Of a stretch of 64,000 nt of DNA, positions 10,736-20,479 are shown in pieces (positions within the stretch are counted from its first letter, which is position 1; each line of letters begins with the position of its first letter). Where the stretch lies: NCBI GenBank assembly GCA_017591395.1, contig WEDG01000280.1, positions 124,001 through 188,000 on the forward strand, given 5' to 3'. The notes under the pieces were generated by a model. That model searched no databases. It worked only from the letters and a program-made list of their open reading frames with translations, and was not told where the DNA came from. Source of the DNA: Schistocephalus solidus (Eukaryota > Platyhelminthes > Cestoda > Diphyllobothriidea > Diphyllobothriidae). A program made the translations under genes and the position numbers.

Positions 10736-11284
10736 TGAAAAATAGTACATACAAACGGTATTATTTTTCTTTCAAATTGAATGTAGAATTTCCACAAACA
10801 GTGTCTGACATTCCTTCTTCAGGTGGCAGAGAAAACAAACGGAATATGAACTGCATATCATCCTACTTCGCAATAAAAAGCTGTAGTTTGCCCTATCCAG
10901 CGAAGTGTATATCGATATATATATGAGAAGAAAAGGCGATCTCAGGGACTATAAGTGTATTGTCCTGACGTTTCCAAAGCATAGAAGCTTCCATCGTCGG
11001 AGGTGAGTGTCGTACCGCGTCTCAAAGTATAATATACGGGGTGATAGCCATTTTGTAACACAGGGTTGATTGTACGGGTTTACCTTAGCAGTGTACACTG
11101 TAGGGAGGACGGAGTGGGGAAGTCCTAAATTGCTATGGCGTTCATCGCTGGCATACACACCGGACGCATCTCTGTACTCACTGGGGCGAAGAAAGAGGGG
11201 GGAGGAGGATAATTGCTGTCAGTTGACATGTCTCTCGTTGAGGGGGTTGGCCATTGTCTGGGTCCGCATTGACCTTAATTGGCA
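10725..11284 (-). repeat. Inverted repeat, left arm (PLE terminal-repeat-like)
   Basis: About 560 bp that reappears in reverse complement at 11,551-12,119. Matches run from TAGGATAAACTATGAAAA at the outer edge, through TTTCCACAAACAGTGTCTGA, GCGATCTCAGGGACTATA and GTACACTGTAGGGAGGA, to CCGCATTGACCTTAATTGGC at the inner edge. The arm contains a hammerhead-like motif (10,961-11,010) and abuts PLE-a RT. I infer a PLE pseudo-LTR. Confidence 0.8.
10961..11010 (-). ncRNA. Degenerate hammerhead ribozyme motif, left arm
   Basis: Minus strand: CCGACGA (10,994-11,000; consensus CUGANGA with U to C), a stem II GAAGC/GCUUU with a 6-nt loop, GAAA (10,971-10,974), then CGUC before the predicted cleavage site and AGG pairing with the CCU before the core. 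The core substitution at the invariant U would be expected to impair cleavage. PLE terminal repeats are known to encode minimal type I hammerheads. Confidence 0.6.
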
Positions 11285-11550
11285 GGCGGAGCCTACGTCG
11301 ATCAACCATTGTGTCGCCCTTCCGTGAGCCTACCAGGCTCTCCGGGCGCAGCTCATCGAACGTATGAGCTAACACGGAATTAGGCCAAACGTGAATTCCA
11401 CCGTGGGAGGATTCTAGGACGGATATGCACCTAACCACGCCACAATTCGGGGTCGACGAATGCGCAGTCATGATTACCGCCGCATCAATTACTACACCGA
11501 CAGACGAGGAGAAAAGCAATCAGGACACAAACATGACTATCGACCCAAGG
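11285..11550. other. Spacer of the large inverted repeat
   Basis: 266 bp of unique, relatively GC-rich sequence between the arms. It includes a local palindromic patch AGCTCATCGAACGTATGAGCT (about 11,351-11,371). One frame near 11,480 reads AASITTPTDE, similar to the tail of PLE-d. No gene is visible. Confidence 0.5.
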
Positions 11551-11827
11551 TGCCAATTAAGGTCAATGCGGACCCAGAAAATGGCCGCCCCCCTCAATGA
11601 GCGACATGACATCTGACAGCAATGATCCTCCTTCCCCCTCCTTTTTCGCCCCAGTGAGTTCAGAGATGCGTCCGGTGTGCATGCCGGCGATGAACGCCAT
11701 AGCCAATTAAGGGACTCCCCCACTCCATCCTCCCTACAGTGTACACTGTTAAGGTAAACCCGCACAATCAACCCTCTTACAAAATGGCTATCATCCCCTA
11801 TAAATAATGTGAGACGTGCTACGATAC

Positions 11828-11875
11828 TCACCTTCGACGATGGAAGCTTGTATGCTTTTGAAACGTCAGGATTAT
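11828..11875 (+). ncRNA. Degenerate hammerhead ribozyme motif, right arm
   Basis: Plus strand: TCGACGA (11,834-11,840) in place of CUGANGA, stem II GGAAGC/GCUUUU (with two G-U pairs), GAAA at 11,860-11,863, CGUC, then AGG. It is the partner of the left-arm motif. The stem has changed while remaining paired, but the core is mutated at two positions. Confidence 0.55.
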
Positions 11876-11905
11876 ACAACTATAGTCCCTGAGATCGCCT
11901 TTTCT

Positions 11906-11909
<4 letters not shown>

Positions 11910-11938
<29 letters not shown>
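11910..11938. repeat. TA microsatellite
   Basis: About 14 TA dinucleotides in the right arm. The left arm has only a short ATCGATATATATAT version at 10,910-10,923, so the tract expanded after the arms arose. Confidence 0.9.
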
Positions 11939-12119
11939 CTTCGATGGATAGGGCAAAGTACAGATTTTTTATTGCGAAGTAGGATGAGATGCAGGTCGCA
12001 TTCCGTTTGTTTTCCTGCCGCCTGAAGGAAGAATGTCAGACACTGTTTGTGGAAATTCCACATTCAATTTGAAAGAAAAATAATACCGTTTGTATGTACT
12101 ATTTTCATAGTTTATCCTA

Positions 12120-13740
12120 CTGTTTAAAATCATCATACGGCTCATTAGATATCTGAAAAATAGCTGTCAACACTTTGACCTTTAAAGTGACCTTCTAATG
12201 AACCAATCGTTCAAGGTTTAGAGGTAAATAATGTAAGAGAATGAACTGAAATTTCCGCGCTCCACAGGCCAATCACGAGGACGAGTCGTCAGCACTTGAA
12301 CTTCCATCTTCCTGTTTAGATAAACATAACCCATTGAAGTGTGCTGCACAGATATGATTAAGCAGAAACATTAGTCAGGTATAGAAGCAGGTTTATTAGT
12401 AAACTGTAACCCTATGGTGTCGTTCGATTTACTTTGGAATGCAAGGACGTTTGGATTGTGTAGTTAATTTTACAGAATGGCGACATTCTTAGTTGAGATC
12501 TAAGACAATTGTATGTGCGCGCACACTACAAAAATGAATATAAATTGTACTCTTACTGATTAAGATGGAGAGTCGTCGTGTTAAACACGGTTGGTTATTT
12601 CAAAAATTATAAACTGTGGAGTAAAGCAGGGTGAGCGTACCAGAATAAACTACCATTCTTTTTAATTTTACAACAGGTCTCATGGTACGTACAGGTTAAA
12701 ATAAATCATAAGCATTTATTTAAAAAGGTTCTCTCGGATTTCCTCGTACACCACTCAATTTGTAAATTCCGTTTAACCTGAAAGTTCGCAATTTACGCCA
12801 TGGATATGAGATTTTTCTGTAACCACCAGTTCAATTAATACGGTTTGTTGTCTATGAATGCTAAGCATATGTCTAGTATATGTAAGCTTTTAAAATTTAA
12901 GAGCTTTCGTATCCGGTTGTTTAAATCTTACAAGAGCGCCTTTGTAGTTTCTGATGCTAAATTTTTACCAAATTATGAAATTAACCTATAAAGTTTGAAA
13001 AAAACGCAATATTAAAGATTTTACATACGTCTTTTCATTAGAGGCAGAGCGGAAAACGCTTCATTGGTATTATATGAACCTTTAGTAAGTTCTCACGATA
13101 TATCCTAATTGACAAACGTAATCCAGTTTTTTTCTCAGTAAATACCCATTTGATCTAATTTTTTGTCACCTGGTGTATTTTAGTTTCTTACTGGTTATAT
13201 TTCAAGGACACAGTACTGCGCTATAAATTGTCAAACGCCCATACAGTAGGAATCTTTGACTGATATGTGGACTTACATCCTCGGAAATACGGTCACCGCA
13301 CGTGTAAAATTGAGTAAAGACCACTGGAAATTATGACCCTCCTTCTGCGCCGCATGGTGGTTTCGCTGTAACGAGGTTCGTCTTCTTTAGCACATTTGGA
13401 CAACCAAATTTTGGCAGAACGTATAAAGTATAACATAAGAGCTCGAAAATTAAAAAAATTCTTTGAATATTCTGAGCAACCACCACTTTACATGTGGGCG
13501 TATTTTAAAGCTGGAACAACACATCAACAGAAAGTTGTACGTTCTTTTGAAAAAGTGAGTAGTATATTTGAAGCATTTACTACCACTAAATGATACCTTG
13601 AAATTAGGGGTTAAGCAAACTGTTGTGTACATGAAGTGTTTCTCTGAATTTTTTTTTGGGTTGGCTTTGACAGAAATAGGTAAACTAAAACAGGTAGCAA
13701 GCATGAGAAAACACGATGTCTCTACCAAACCCAGGACAAT
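12120..13740. other. A+T-rich non-coding stretch
   Basis: No recognisable gene. The open frames between 13,396 and 13,740 lie downstream of (or antisense to) PLE-b and have no motif. Confidence 0.45.
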
Positions 13741-13748
13741 ATGTTTAT

Positions 13749-13794
13749 TTTTCTGAGGTTTCGAACTCCTGTGGGTGTCCATCGTCAGAGAAAA
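13749..13794 (-). ncRNA. Hammerhead ribozyme candidate, type I minimal (PLE-b 3' end)
   Basis: Best of five candidates. Minus strand: stem I 5' strand UUUUCU (13,789-13,794); core CUGACGA (13,782-13,788); stem II GGACACC/GGAGUUC with one A-A mismatch; core GAAA (13,759-13,762); CCUC, with cleavage predicted after the final C; stem I 3' strand AGAAAA (13,749-13,754), a perfect 6-bp match to UUUUCU. Both conserved core boxes are intact. Stem III is nearly absent, as in the minimal hammerheads described from PLEs, which may act as dimers. An AATAAA follows immediately. Activity is untested. Confidence 0.7.
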
Positions 13795-13879
13795 CAGCGG
13801 CAACGAAATGTACGACACGCATAGGGGGTGTACAAGCCACTCATTGATCGCCGACGCAAGTCTGGAGGTGATTACCTAG

Positions 13880-14145
13880 GGCTATGTACGCCATCACCAA
13901 ATCAAAACGTCAACTCTTTGGGTTCTTATCCAAAGACCAGGATTCAATTAATTTTTGGCTCGTCTTGTTTAAGGCATGGGCGTTTATCTTGATAACTGCA
14001 AAGGTGAACACATGGTCCGTTTTATATTTATGGGCAGCAACTTGCGCTAATCCATCGTCCCGTTTCACTGCTAGCTTATGTTTATATGTTCGTGATCCCA
14101 ACAGGCGTTCAGTGTGGCTGGTGTATTAACAAGGACAGTTTAGTC
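13880..14145 (-). pseudogene. GIY-YIG endonuclease tail of PLE-b
   Basis: The minus-strand frame reads CPC-YTSHTERLLGSRTY, KHKLAVKRDDGLAQVAAHKY, VFTFAVIKINAHALNKTSQK, LIESWSLDKNP. In PLE proteins this domain nicks target DNA. The YVGxTxR block has decayed to YTSHTER with a stop just before it. The arginine of the RTxxHK(L) block and the NKTSxxLIEsW block near the C-terminus remain, and the closing RALGNHLQT block is readable near 13,870-13,900. Confidence 0.8.
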
Positions 14146-16094
14146 ATGGGATGCAGTACACTACCCCAACTTACTATTTGGGATTTAGTCGGTCTTTTAT
14201 TTTCCTCCCTTTTCTGTGCACAGTAGCTTTGGTTCAGTGCGTAATGCCAAAACCTAGTCCAGAATCAATCCCCTCGGTCGGTTCTGAGACGTATTTGACA
14301 CAGAGCAGAGCGTGCCATATCCTTGTTTGTGTTTTTTATTGGGACCACCAAGACCGAACGGGTAGTTATCGACTTATAAACGCCTTCAGATAATCATTCC
14401 GCATAAAGTGGTCGCGAAGCTTTCGGGCCTCGCATTCATTTTCCTCTGGCTAACTGCAATAAATCTGCATCCGTGTGAAAAACGTTCTCACTCAGCTTCG
14501 TAGGTGAGCCACTAGTTGGTTACTTTGAAAGTGGAGGAGTTGTGTGGCGTTTGTTGCCTTCCTGTAAACCATCTTCTTAGCTTCGCCATTAGGATTAAGC
14601 TTGACGAAAACATCAAGGAAAGGTAGCTGCTGTCCTTGATTTTCTTCCCTTGTGAAGTTTAGATTAGGGAATATTCGAATTGAGCAAGTTATTGAAGTGT
14701 TGCAGCATGTCCTTTTGACGATAACATACATATCGTCAACTTAATAATGCCAAAATGCAGGCTCAATTTGGATAAATGCTGTGTTTTTAACTTCTCTACG
14801 ATCAGTTCTGCCACCAAACTGGAAATTGGACAGCCCATTGGAGTTAATATGATCTACTCATAGGTTACTCCAGCAAAGGTAAAATACGTTTTTTGGCAAA
14901 CTTCGAGCCACCTTATCAGGTGTTAAATTTTTATTGAACTTTGATTTTCGGCGTTTGCCTCCTCAAGCCTCTGGCGTATAATTTTTGTTTATCTCCAAAT
15001 TCGGTTGGATGGATGAAAATAACGAATTCACTTTGAAAGAGGCTATGATTTCATCCGATTGAATCGTCCGGCCCTTAAAGTCTTCGAGGAAATTGCGAGG
15101 CTGACCGGCCTGAGACTGTTGAATTGCCTCGGAGGTAATTTACTTTCACAAACATCTACATTTTCAAGTTACAGGTAGGGCTGCCTTTTAGAAAAACTAT
15201 GTACCGCAGTCGGACATTTTGCTTATGGATTTTTAGCAGACCATGGAATCAAACTTAGACGGTGTTAATTACTTTCATTTGGCGCCACTCGTTCTCCATG
15301 ATCCCATTATTGCACCGGTCTTCTCTAAGTAGTTTAATCAACCAATCTGCTACTGGTTTGGCCTGTAAATTTAATTCTGGTCAGTTAAATCGATGTGATC
15401 ACGAAAAGCCGTATTGTCAAATAATACGACGTAGTACTTAAAATCAAAAGGTACCAGGGCACTTTGGTAAAACAAACCAGATGCACCCCCTCTCGATCTG
15501 TACACACTCACTGAAAAAAACGTGTCCGTCGACTTGATTGCAAATATGACTTGCCTGAATTTTGCTCCATATATTCGGGTCTCAGGTCTTTTAACTTGCT
15601 TGTATATCAATACGAACAACTTAGTTGTACGCTTAGCAATTGGGTAAGCGTCTTACATCAAACTTTACTCATATCTGAATATTTATAATAAAAGTTCTTT
15701 TTGAATTTGAAACTTATAAGCAGAAAAATCTCTAAGATAATACAAGTCACATTTGAATGCAAGGAATTTGTAACAGATATCCTTTGATCATGCGCATTTG
15801 TATGAAAAAGCCCTGCACTATTGCAAATGCAATGTTTCGCAAATTGTAAATGATCATTCTGTGAACAAAGAATCATAAAGCTTCATAATATTATGCAGGT
15901 CTAGTTCGAGGTTTTTCAGTACCCCTTGTTTTTGTCGATTATATGCTGTTGCCTACATTACTAGCCACCGTTCAGCTGTTTACGGTATTGGAAAATAGTC
16001 TCAATGCAGAACGGACGGGTGAGGTTTTTTAGCCGATCGGTTAGCGCCTATCAACACATGTGCACATGCCAAATTCAAAACCGCTTAGACGACG

Positions 16095-16260
16095 AATAGG
16101 TTGCTCCATGGATAAAACGTTTGACTTCTAATTAAACAGGCCCCGAGTTTGAGCCTCGGTTGGGAAACAACCTGAGTTTGCGTATGGCTAGCAGATGATG
16201 GCTACTTAACTAACAACGGCCGAGTAAGGCCTAACCGCCCATTAGAAGTCTTCCGTTTGC
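16095..16260 (+). repeat. tRNA-Arg(TCT)-derived SINE or tRNA pseudogene
   Basis: From 16,104 the sequence follows a tRNA-Arg(UCU): CTCCATGGATAAAACG (D arm, shortened), TTTGA-CTTCTAA-TTAAA (anticodon stem-loop, anticodon TCT, all five pairs including one G-T), and CCGAG-TTTGAGC-CTCGG (perfect T arm; box B GTTTGAGCC). The 5' D-stem strand is missing and the acceptor strands do not pair, so this is not a functional tRNA. About 100 bp of non-tRNA body follow (GGCTAGCAGATGATGGCTAC, GGCCGAGTAAGGCCTAACCG). Head plus body suggests a SINE; no second copy is visible in the window. Confidence 0.6.
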
Positions 16261-16269
16261 ATCCTTCCT

Positions 16270-17230
16270 ACTCATCTTCGGCGAGAAATTCAACGCTAGT
16301 TATTAGAGATTGCTTGAGTCACTGTATTCTTTTCATGTATTGACAAACCCAGCATCTATTTTTACATGTTCCGACACGATCTGCAGTAGACAATGCTGAA
16401 AATGGTATGATCTCGAGTTCATTTGTGAGCGCAGAGAGCCTACGCTGCACTTGGATTCTTAGTTGCTAGGAAGAAGATCATAGGCAGTCCTTTCAAATTG
16501 GAAATGGGCAATCAGGCTATAAGCTATTTTTGCAATTTGTTGTGAACGGGAAAGCGAATGACCAGGAAGCGCTGCACACTCATGAGTACAACCAGCCAAT
16601 TCCTGAGGCATTCAAGCATATTCACGAACGAAACGAGGAGCAGGACGTAGCTGTTGGATAGAAATATCCGTCACAGTGCACAACCACGAGGAAAGTACGT
16701 CACTGCTTGTAGATGGACCACGCAGAATAGGAGAATCGGTATAGTTGATGACCTAACTCATCCAAACTCGTGTTCGGAATTTAAATGTGTACTAAAGTGT
16801 AATTTTTGCCATGTAATTTTCATTTTTAACTGAATTTGATGCCTCGTTAACGTTTTTATAAAGAGATCTGCATGTTCCATTTACTTTATTAAAAATAAAC
16901 AGGCTCTCTTTCAAATCGCATGACAGCGATGTAAGCACATCATGTGAATGAAAACCAAACCATCAAATCCGGGAAGATATTTCGAAAGACATGGAGGCTT
17001 GACTGAGCAACAGGCAACACAGTAAATTGCAAGAAAGTCCAACCAGCACACGTGTGACCAAATCTTTCACGGATTTGGACTTTGCGACCGCAGGGGCCAG
17101 TCTGTCCAGAGCAAGTGAAACGAGTGTATTCGGAACGAGAGTTCTGCCAGTTGAAATATGAAATTTGAAAACAGCAGGCGCTTGGTCAAATTCCAAATGA
17201 AATAACAGTGATCCCAGAATCAACGTCAAG
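16270..17230. other. Unassigned stretch between SINE and PLE-c
   Basis: No recognisable gene. A 102-codon minus-strand frame (16,963-17,271) has no motif and overlaps PLE-c, so I do not call it. Confidence 0.4.
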
Positions 17231-17400
17231 GATCCCCACGAAGAAAATGGCCCACACCAGATGCAAGACAAGCCGAGAATTGATTAAAGCCTGGGCCTCT
17301 AATGAGAACTCGGTCAAGCGATTCATCGATCTGGTGCCGGCATGCAGGGCCCTGCGTAATCACCTCCTGACTGGCGCCCCTGGTGTTTGATTGTCCACTG

Positions 17401-17416
17401 CCCCCCCCCCCCCCCC
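17401..17416. repeat. Poly-C tract
   Basis: Sixteen consecutive C residues just after the PLE-c stop codon. PLE-b has only a short CACCCCCTATGCG at the same point, so this is a local expansion, or possibly an assembly artefact. Confidence 0.9.
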
Positions 17417-17444
17417 TATAAATGTTACTCGTTTATGTTGCTGT

Positions 17445-17495
17445 TTTATCTCTGACGATGGACTTCAGTACGAGTTCAAAAGCTCAAACGAATAA
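17445..17495 (+). ncRNA. Degenerate hammerhead ribozyme motif (PLE-c 3' end)
   Basis: Core CUGACGA at 17,452-17,458, stem II GGACUU/GAGUUC (six pairs including G-U), then AAAA in place of GAAA (17,478-17,481), GCUC, and AATAAA shortly after. The loss of the GAAA guanine and the weak stem I suggest it is inactive. Confidence 0.55.
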
Positions 17496-17719
17496 AGCCA
17501 TTATTCCGGTGAACGAACAGCCTTCTTCTTATCCTTCACTTATTACACTTTATTTTGTAAATGATTCTTTACTTCGTATGTTGCTGCCATCTGGCCTTTC
17601 TGGGTGTCCTTTTTTACCACAAACATCGTTGTGGTCTGAAAATGAAAGTGTTAAGGAAAGCAAAAATAAGAATGCAAGTACTAAACTACACCAACACCCA
17701 CTTCATCAGTCACAAATAT

Positions 17720-18640
17720 AGTTGCGAAAGGGCCCTATACCAGCTCGTCGAGACGCATTGCAGTTGAATGGAAGACAAGGCAGAAGAGATAATATATCTT
17801 CAACGGGTACTGAAAGCGAATGTTTACCCACTCAACTATGTCAACCAGTGCATAGGATAAAAACAAGAGTGATCAAAGCCAGCAGGGCCTTTATTTTGAT
17901 GAGCTCTTTCGTACGTGAAGCCGTCAGCCGCATTCTCACTCCACTTGGATCTGGGGTTATACACAGGCGAGAAACACCCAACAGGCATCGATTCATGAGC
18001 GCGAAAGACGCACTGCGACGGCAGGAAACGCCTGGAGGCCTTTACCAGATCTGGTATAGATGTGAAGAAAACAACTACGTCGGAGACAAGGGAGATTACT
18101 CCGGACGCTCTTGGTTGAGCACGCAATTGCAGTCAGGAAGAATGACGCTGGTTCTCATGTTGCAGCTCACTCGGCGGGATTAGGCCATAGTTTTCAAGTT
18201 TGATGAGGCCGAAATCCTCACAAGATGCGAGTACCGCGTGAGCCGTGAACTTCCTGACTCATGTTTCTCAAATCCAAAGTCCACTTACAATTGCAATGAA
18301 CTCCCGTTTCCATATTCCGTGATGAGGAATCATCTGAACAGGGGAATTTTGTTACGTAGAGAGGACGTGGGTTACCAACACCTCCAATGACAGTGAGCCA
18401 ACATAGATGATAAAATCGAGGTGATAAACAACTCGAAGTTGGTTGACCGACCTACCATCGCATCAATTACGACCCCCAGTGGTGATCACAAGACCTGCTA
18501 ATTGTAGAACTGGTGTGATCGAGTGGCCACTACGTACTCTATGTACTGCTCACCTTGTGCATCTATCACCTTTTTATGAACCTGTCATTTATAGTGGGTG
18601 CCAGAGTGAATATGGAATTTAAAACGAATAAACACCACGT
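17720..18640 (+). pseudogene. Penelope-like element C-terminal half (PLE-d)
   Basis: Frames read EDKAEEIIYLQRVLKANVYP, LNYVNQCIG, then after a +1 shift VREAVSRILTPLGSGVIHRR, ETPNRHRFMSAKDALRRQET, PGGLYQIWYRCEENNYVGDK. After another shift: EHAIAVRKNDAGSHVAAHSA, GLGHSF, FKFDEAEILTRCEYRVSREL, SCFSNPKSTYNCNELPFPYS, VMRNHLNRGIL. This is the linker plus GIY-YIG endonuclease of a PLE. The YVGxxG block is present (NYVGDKGD, about 18,073-18,096). It belongs to a different subfamily from PLE-b/c, as the ending NCNELPFPYSVMRNHL differs from the DLxPAxRALRNHL ending. An AATAAA lies at 18,624-18,630. The RT is missing. Confidence 0.85.
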
Positions 18641-18649
18641 TCAAGTAAT

Positions 18650-19740
18650 CACCTATTTTTTTTCTTCTAAACACCAAGTTATTTACAATGGCTTAGATAA
18701 TTTCCAATCAAAAACGACTAGGATAATGTCCCGCAGGGTACACTTTTCTGGAATTGTGATAAGTGGGTAACGCAATTGAGGCCATGAAATCGGCTTACCC
18801 AAAAAATCTTTGGAAAGATAATTTGCTTTTTCCGATAGTTGCATACAATTACCAAGAGATCATAAAATTACGTTAAATAATATAAAATTTTTCAGGTGAT
18901 ATTTACAAAATATACAAATATCCGACTCCGATGGGACACGTAATTAATCGAATGTCATAGCTTTAATGATATGCGCATATTGAATGCAAAAACAGAATAA
19001 AGCATAAACTTACTCTTTGAGATAAACAGCTTTTGGAGATACGAAATAACATTTATTTGACCAAAAATCAAAAAGGAGTGATTTTGCGAACATTCAAAAA
19101 GTGGTTCGATGATCTGAATGTTTGAATTCATATCGAATTTTGTTTAACACTCAGTTCACTTCAAATAGTTACACTTAATCTTTCTTTGCTCTACCAAATC
19201 GATTTTTCATGGACATGGAGCATGCAAGTGTTCTCACTAAGCTGAGCAAAGGTTGCAAAGGTTGCAGTTCACATAGAAACAATAAGAAGTTAATAGATGA
19301 GCTGACCACGTTTGTTGATGAAGCGCACACACCGGAATAAGAGAGAAAAAACTCTGATTTTGTTAGATTCCTTAGCTCCTGCATCAAAAGATCACAGGCA
19401 ACTTTGTTTTGTTCAAAAGTTCGCCCTACAGTGATCTCTCAAATACACATGACTGTCGTATGGCAAATTATCGCTTTAACATAACACACACTTTCTCACC
19501 CTATTTAGCGTCCTCAATCAGCCAACGCTGTTGATATAAATATATATGTATTCAAAGACAATTTGAAATGTAAATAACGCAATTGTGTGCAAACAATGAG
19601 ATAAAGGCGTTTTATATAGGAGACTTTCAATCACCAATGCAAAAACTTTAATAAACTTAATGTAGCCTTTAATGATATGCGGTTCACGCATCTATATGTC
19701 AGGAAGAATTGAAACTAAAATCATCCCAGTCGGTTCTTAG
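18650..19740. other. A+T-rich non-coding stretch
   Basis: No recognisable feature; the small open frame at 19,175-19,387 has no motif or splice context. Confidence 0.45.
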
Positions 19741-19744
19741 CAAA

Positions 19745-20050
19745 CGTTTTTTTGACGGTCGTAATCCGACGTTGTCCACCCTATGCTCCACGGAAGGGCG
19801 GTACAGGGAAGGGGACTTCCGCGCAAAAATAATTTAAAGTGATAGAAGATTTGCCCCACTCTCGCTTCCCGGTGTCGAGACATAGCTAATGAGACTGGAG
19901 GCAAGGTCGGACGCAGATGAATAATCTCCTAGTGAGTGGGAGAAAGGGGTGTTGCATGAGCCCCGTGTTTGTCCAGTGCATCTACCACGTGGCCCGTCTA
20001 GGGGGCACTCTTGGCATACACCGAAATGTGGAGACCAGTTATGCTGAGCC
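19745..20050 (+). repeat. Family A dispersed repeat, copy 3
   Basis: Best preserved copy. Blocks: GTAATCCGACGTTGTCCACC, CTATGCTCCACGGAAGGGCG, AATTTAAAGTGATAGAAGAT, CCGGTGTCGAGACATAG, GAGACTGGAGGC, GGACGCAGATGAATAATCTC, GGGGTGTTGCATGAGCC, TCTAGGGGGCACTC, and TGTGGAGACCAGTT. The order matches copy 2 with the hairpin block missing. No coding frame. Confidence 0.6.
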
Positions 20051-20289
20051 AAGTATTTAGTATATAGTGTATTTAAATTTGATCAGCAGAAAAAGGTTTT
20101 AAAACAATTATGTGAAAGGTTTACTTTTAATAAACATGAGCTTTTATTTTGTCTCGAAAATATATCCGGACAAGAATACCGTACAACAGAAGGAATGAAT
20201 GCCAATAGACATAACGAGTTTATTATAATTCCTGTTGAATAAATCGGCTTCAGTCATTTTTTCAGTCACAAATTAGTCACTCCCACCAA

Positions 20290-20471
20290 ATTTATAATAT
20301 TGCACAGGTACCAAAAACAACAAAATGATAGGATTTTTCCAAACCTGACCCATTGTCACCGAAAGCAAATTCATCATATATTTTTTCTCAAAATCAATTA
20401 GCATTGCGTGAAGTAAGAAATGCATTTTTTGGAATTTTTCGCAATTATCTTTGGTGAGAGCCGGCAAGGCA
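20290..20471 (-). CDS. Candidate isolated exon, unknown protein
   Basis: A minus-strand frame is preceded by a good acceptor (AATGTTTGTTTTTACAG just above 20,470). It reads ALPALTKDNCEKFQKMHFLL, HAMLIDFEKKYMMNLLSVTM, GQ, with a possible donor (CAG|GTTTGG) near 20,340; read through, it continues to a stop at 20,273. The peptide looks like an amphipathic helix with a K/E-rich, Leu/Met-rich pattern. I do not recognise a family and found no partner exons. It could be a genuine exon, an old pseudogene, or chance. Confidence 0.25.
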
Positions 20472-20479
20472 CTGTAAAA

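Larger units (their letters stand above)
11551..12119 (+). repeat. Inverted repeat, right arm (PLE terminal-repeat-like)
   Basis: Reverse complement of 10,725-11,284 with scattered substitutions and a longer TA microsatellite. It runs from TGCCAATTAAGGTCAATGCG to TTTTCATAGTTTATCCTA. Beyond 12,119 there is no PLE RT, so only the left arm continues into coding sequence. Open frames of 113-119 codons that cross this palindrome have no protein motif and are not genes. Confidence 0.8.
13744..15480 (-). mobile_element. Penelope-like element, nearly full length, decayed (PLE-b)
   Basis: Read on the minus strand in order: ELNLQ-AKPVADWLIKLLRED (15,300-15,380), FHGLLKIHKQNVRLR with the PLE KIHK block (15,222-15,233), YIVFLKGSPTCNL, NFLEDFKGRTIQSDEIIASF, NSLFSSIQPNLEI, YFTFAGVTYE, TPMGCPISSLVAELIVEKLK, VDDMYVIVKR (14,732-14,743), IFPNLNFTREENQGQQLPFL, VYRKATNATQLLHFQSNQ, VAHLRS-VRTFF, then the linker WHALLCVKYVSEP and the GIY-YIG tail. 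The first catalytic aspartate is replaced (SFKV instead of SFDV); the YVDD aspartates remain. At least five frameshifts or stops make it inactive. It ends with a hammerhead motif and an AATAAA-like site at 13,744-13,749. Confidence 0.88.
17235..17500 (+). pseudogene. Penelope-like element 3' end (PLE-c)
   Basis: The plus-strand frame reads IPTKKMAHTRCKTSREL, IKAWASNENSVKRFIDLVPA, CRALRNHLLTG and stops at 17,388-17,390. It is the C-terminal part of a PLE GIY-YIG endonuclease, equivalent to NKTSQKLIESWSLDKN in PLE-b. A 16-C run follows, then CTGACGATGGACTTCAGT (ribozyme-like) and AATAAA at 17,490-17,495. Everything upstream of the tail is missing, so this is a severely 5'-truncated copy. Confidence 0.8.

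Noticed and set aside
11178..11879. Back-to-back 113- and 119-codon minus-strand frames
   Set aside because: They lie in the arms and spacer of the large inverted repeat, read the PLE terminal repeat, and contain no protein motif; their length is a by-product of higher GC.
13450..13818. 122-codon minus-strand frame
   Set aside because: It starts at the PLE-b 3' end, runs through the hammerhead motif and into A+T-rich flank. It is the untranslated end of the element, not a gene.
16963..17271. 102-codon minus-strand frame
   Set aside because: Antisense to the start of PLE-c, no motif, no splice or promoter context.
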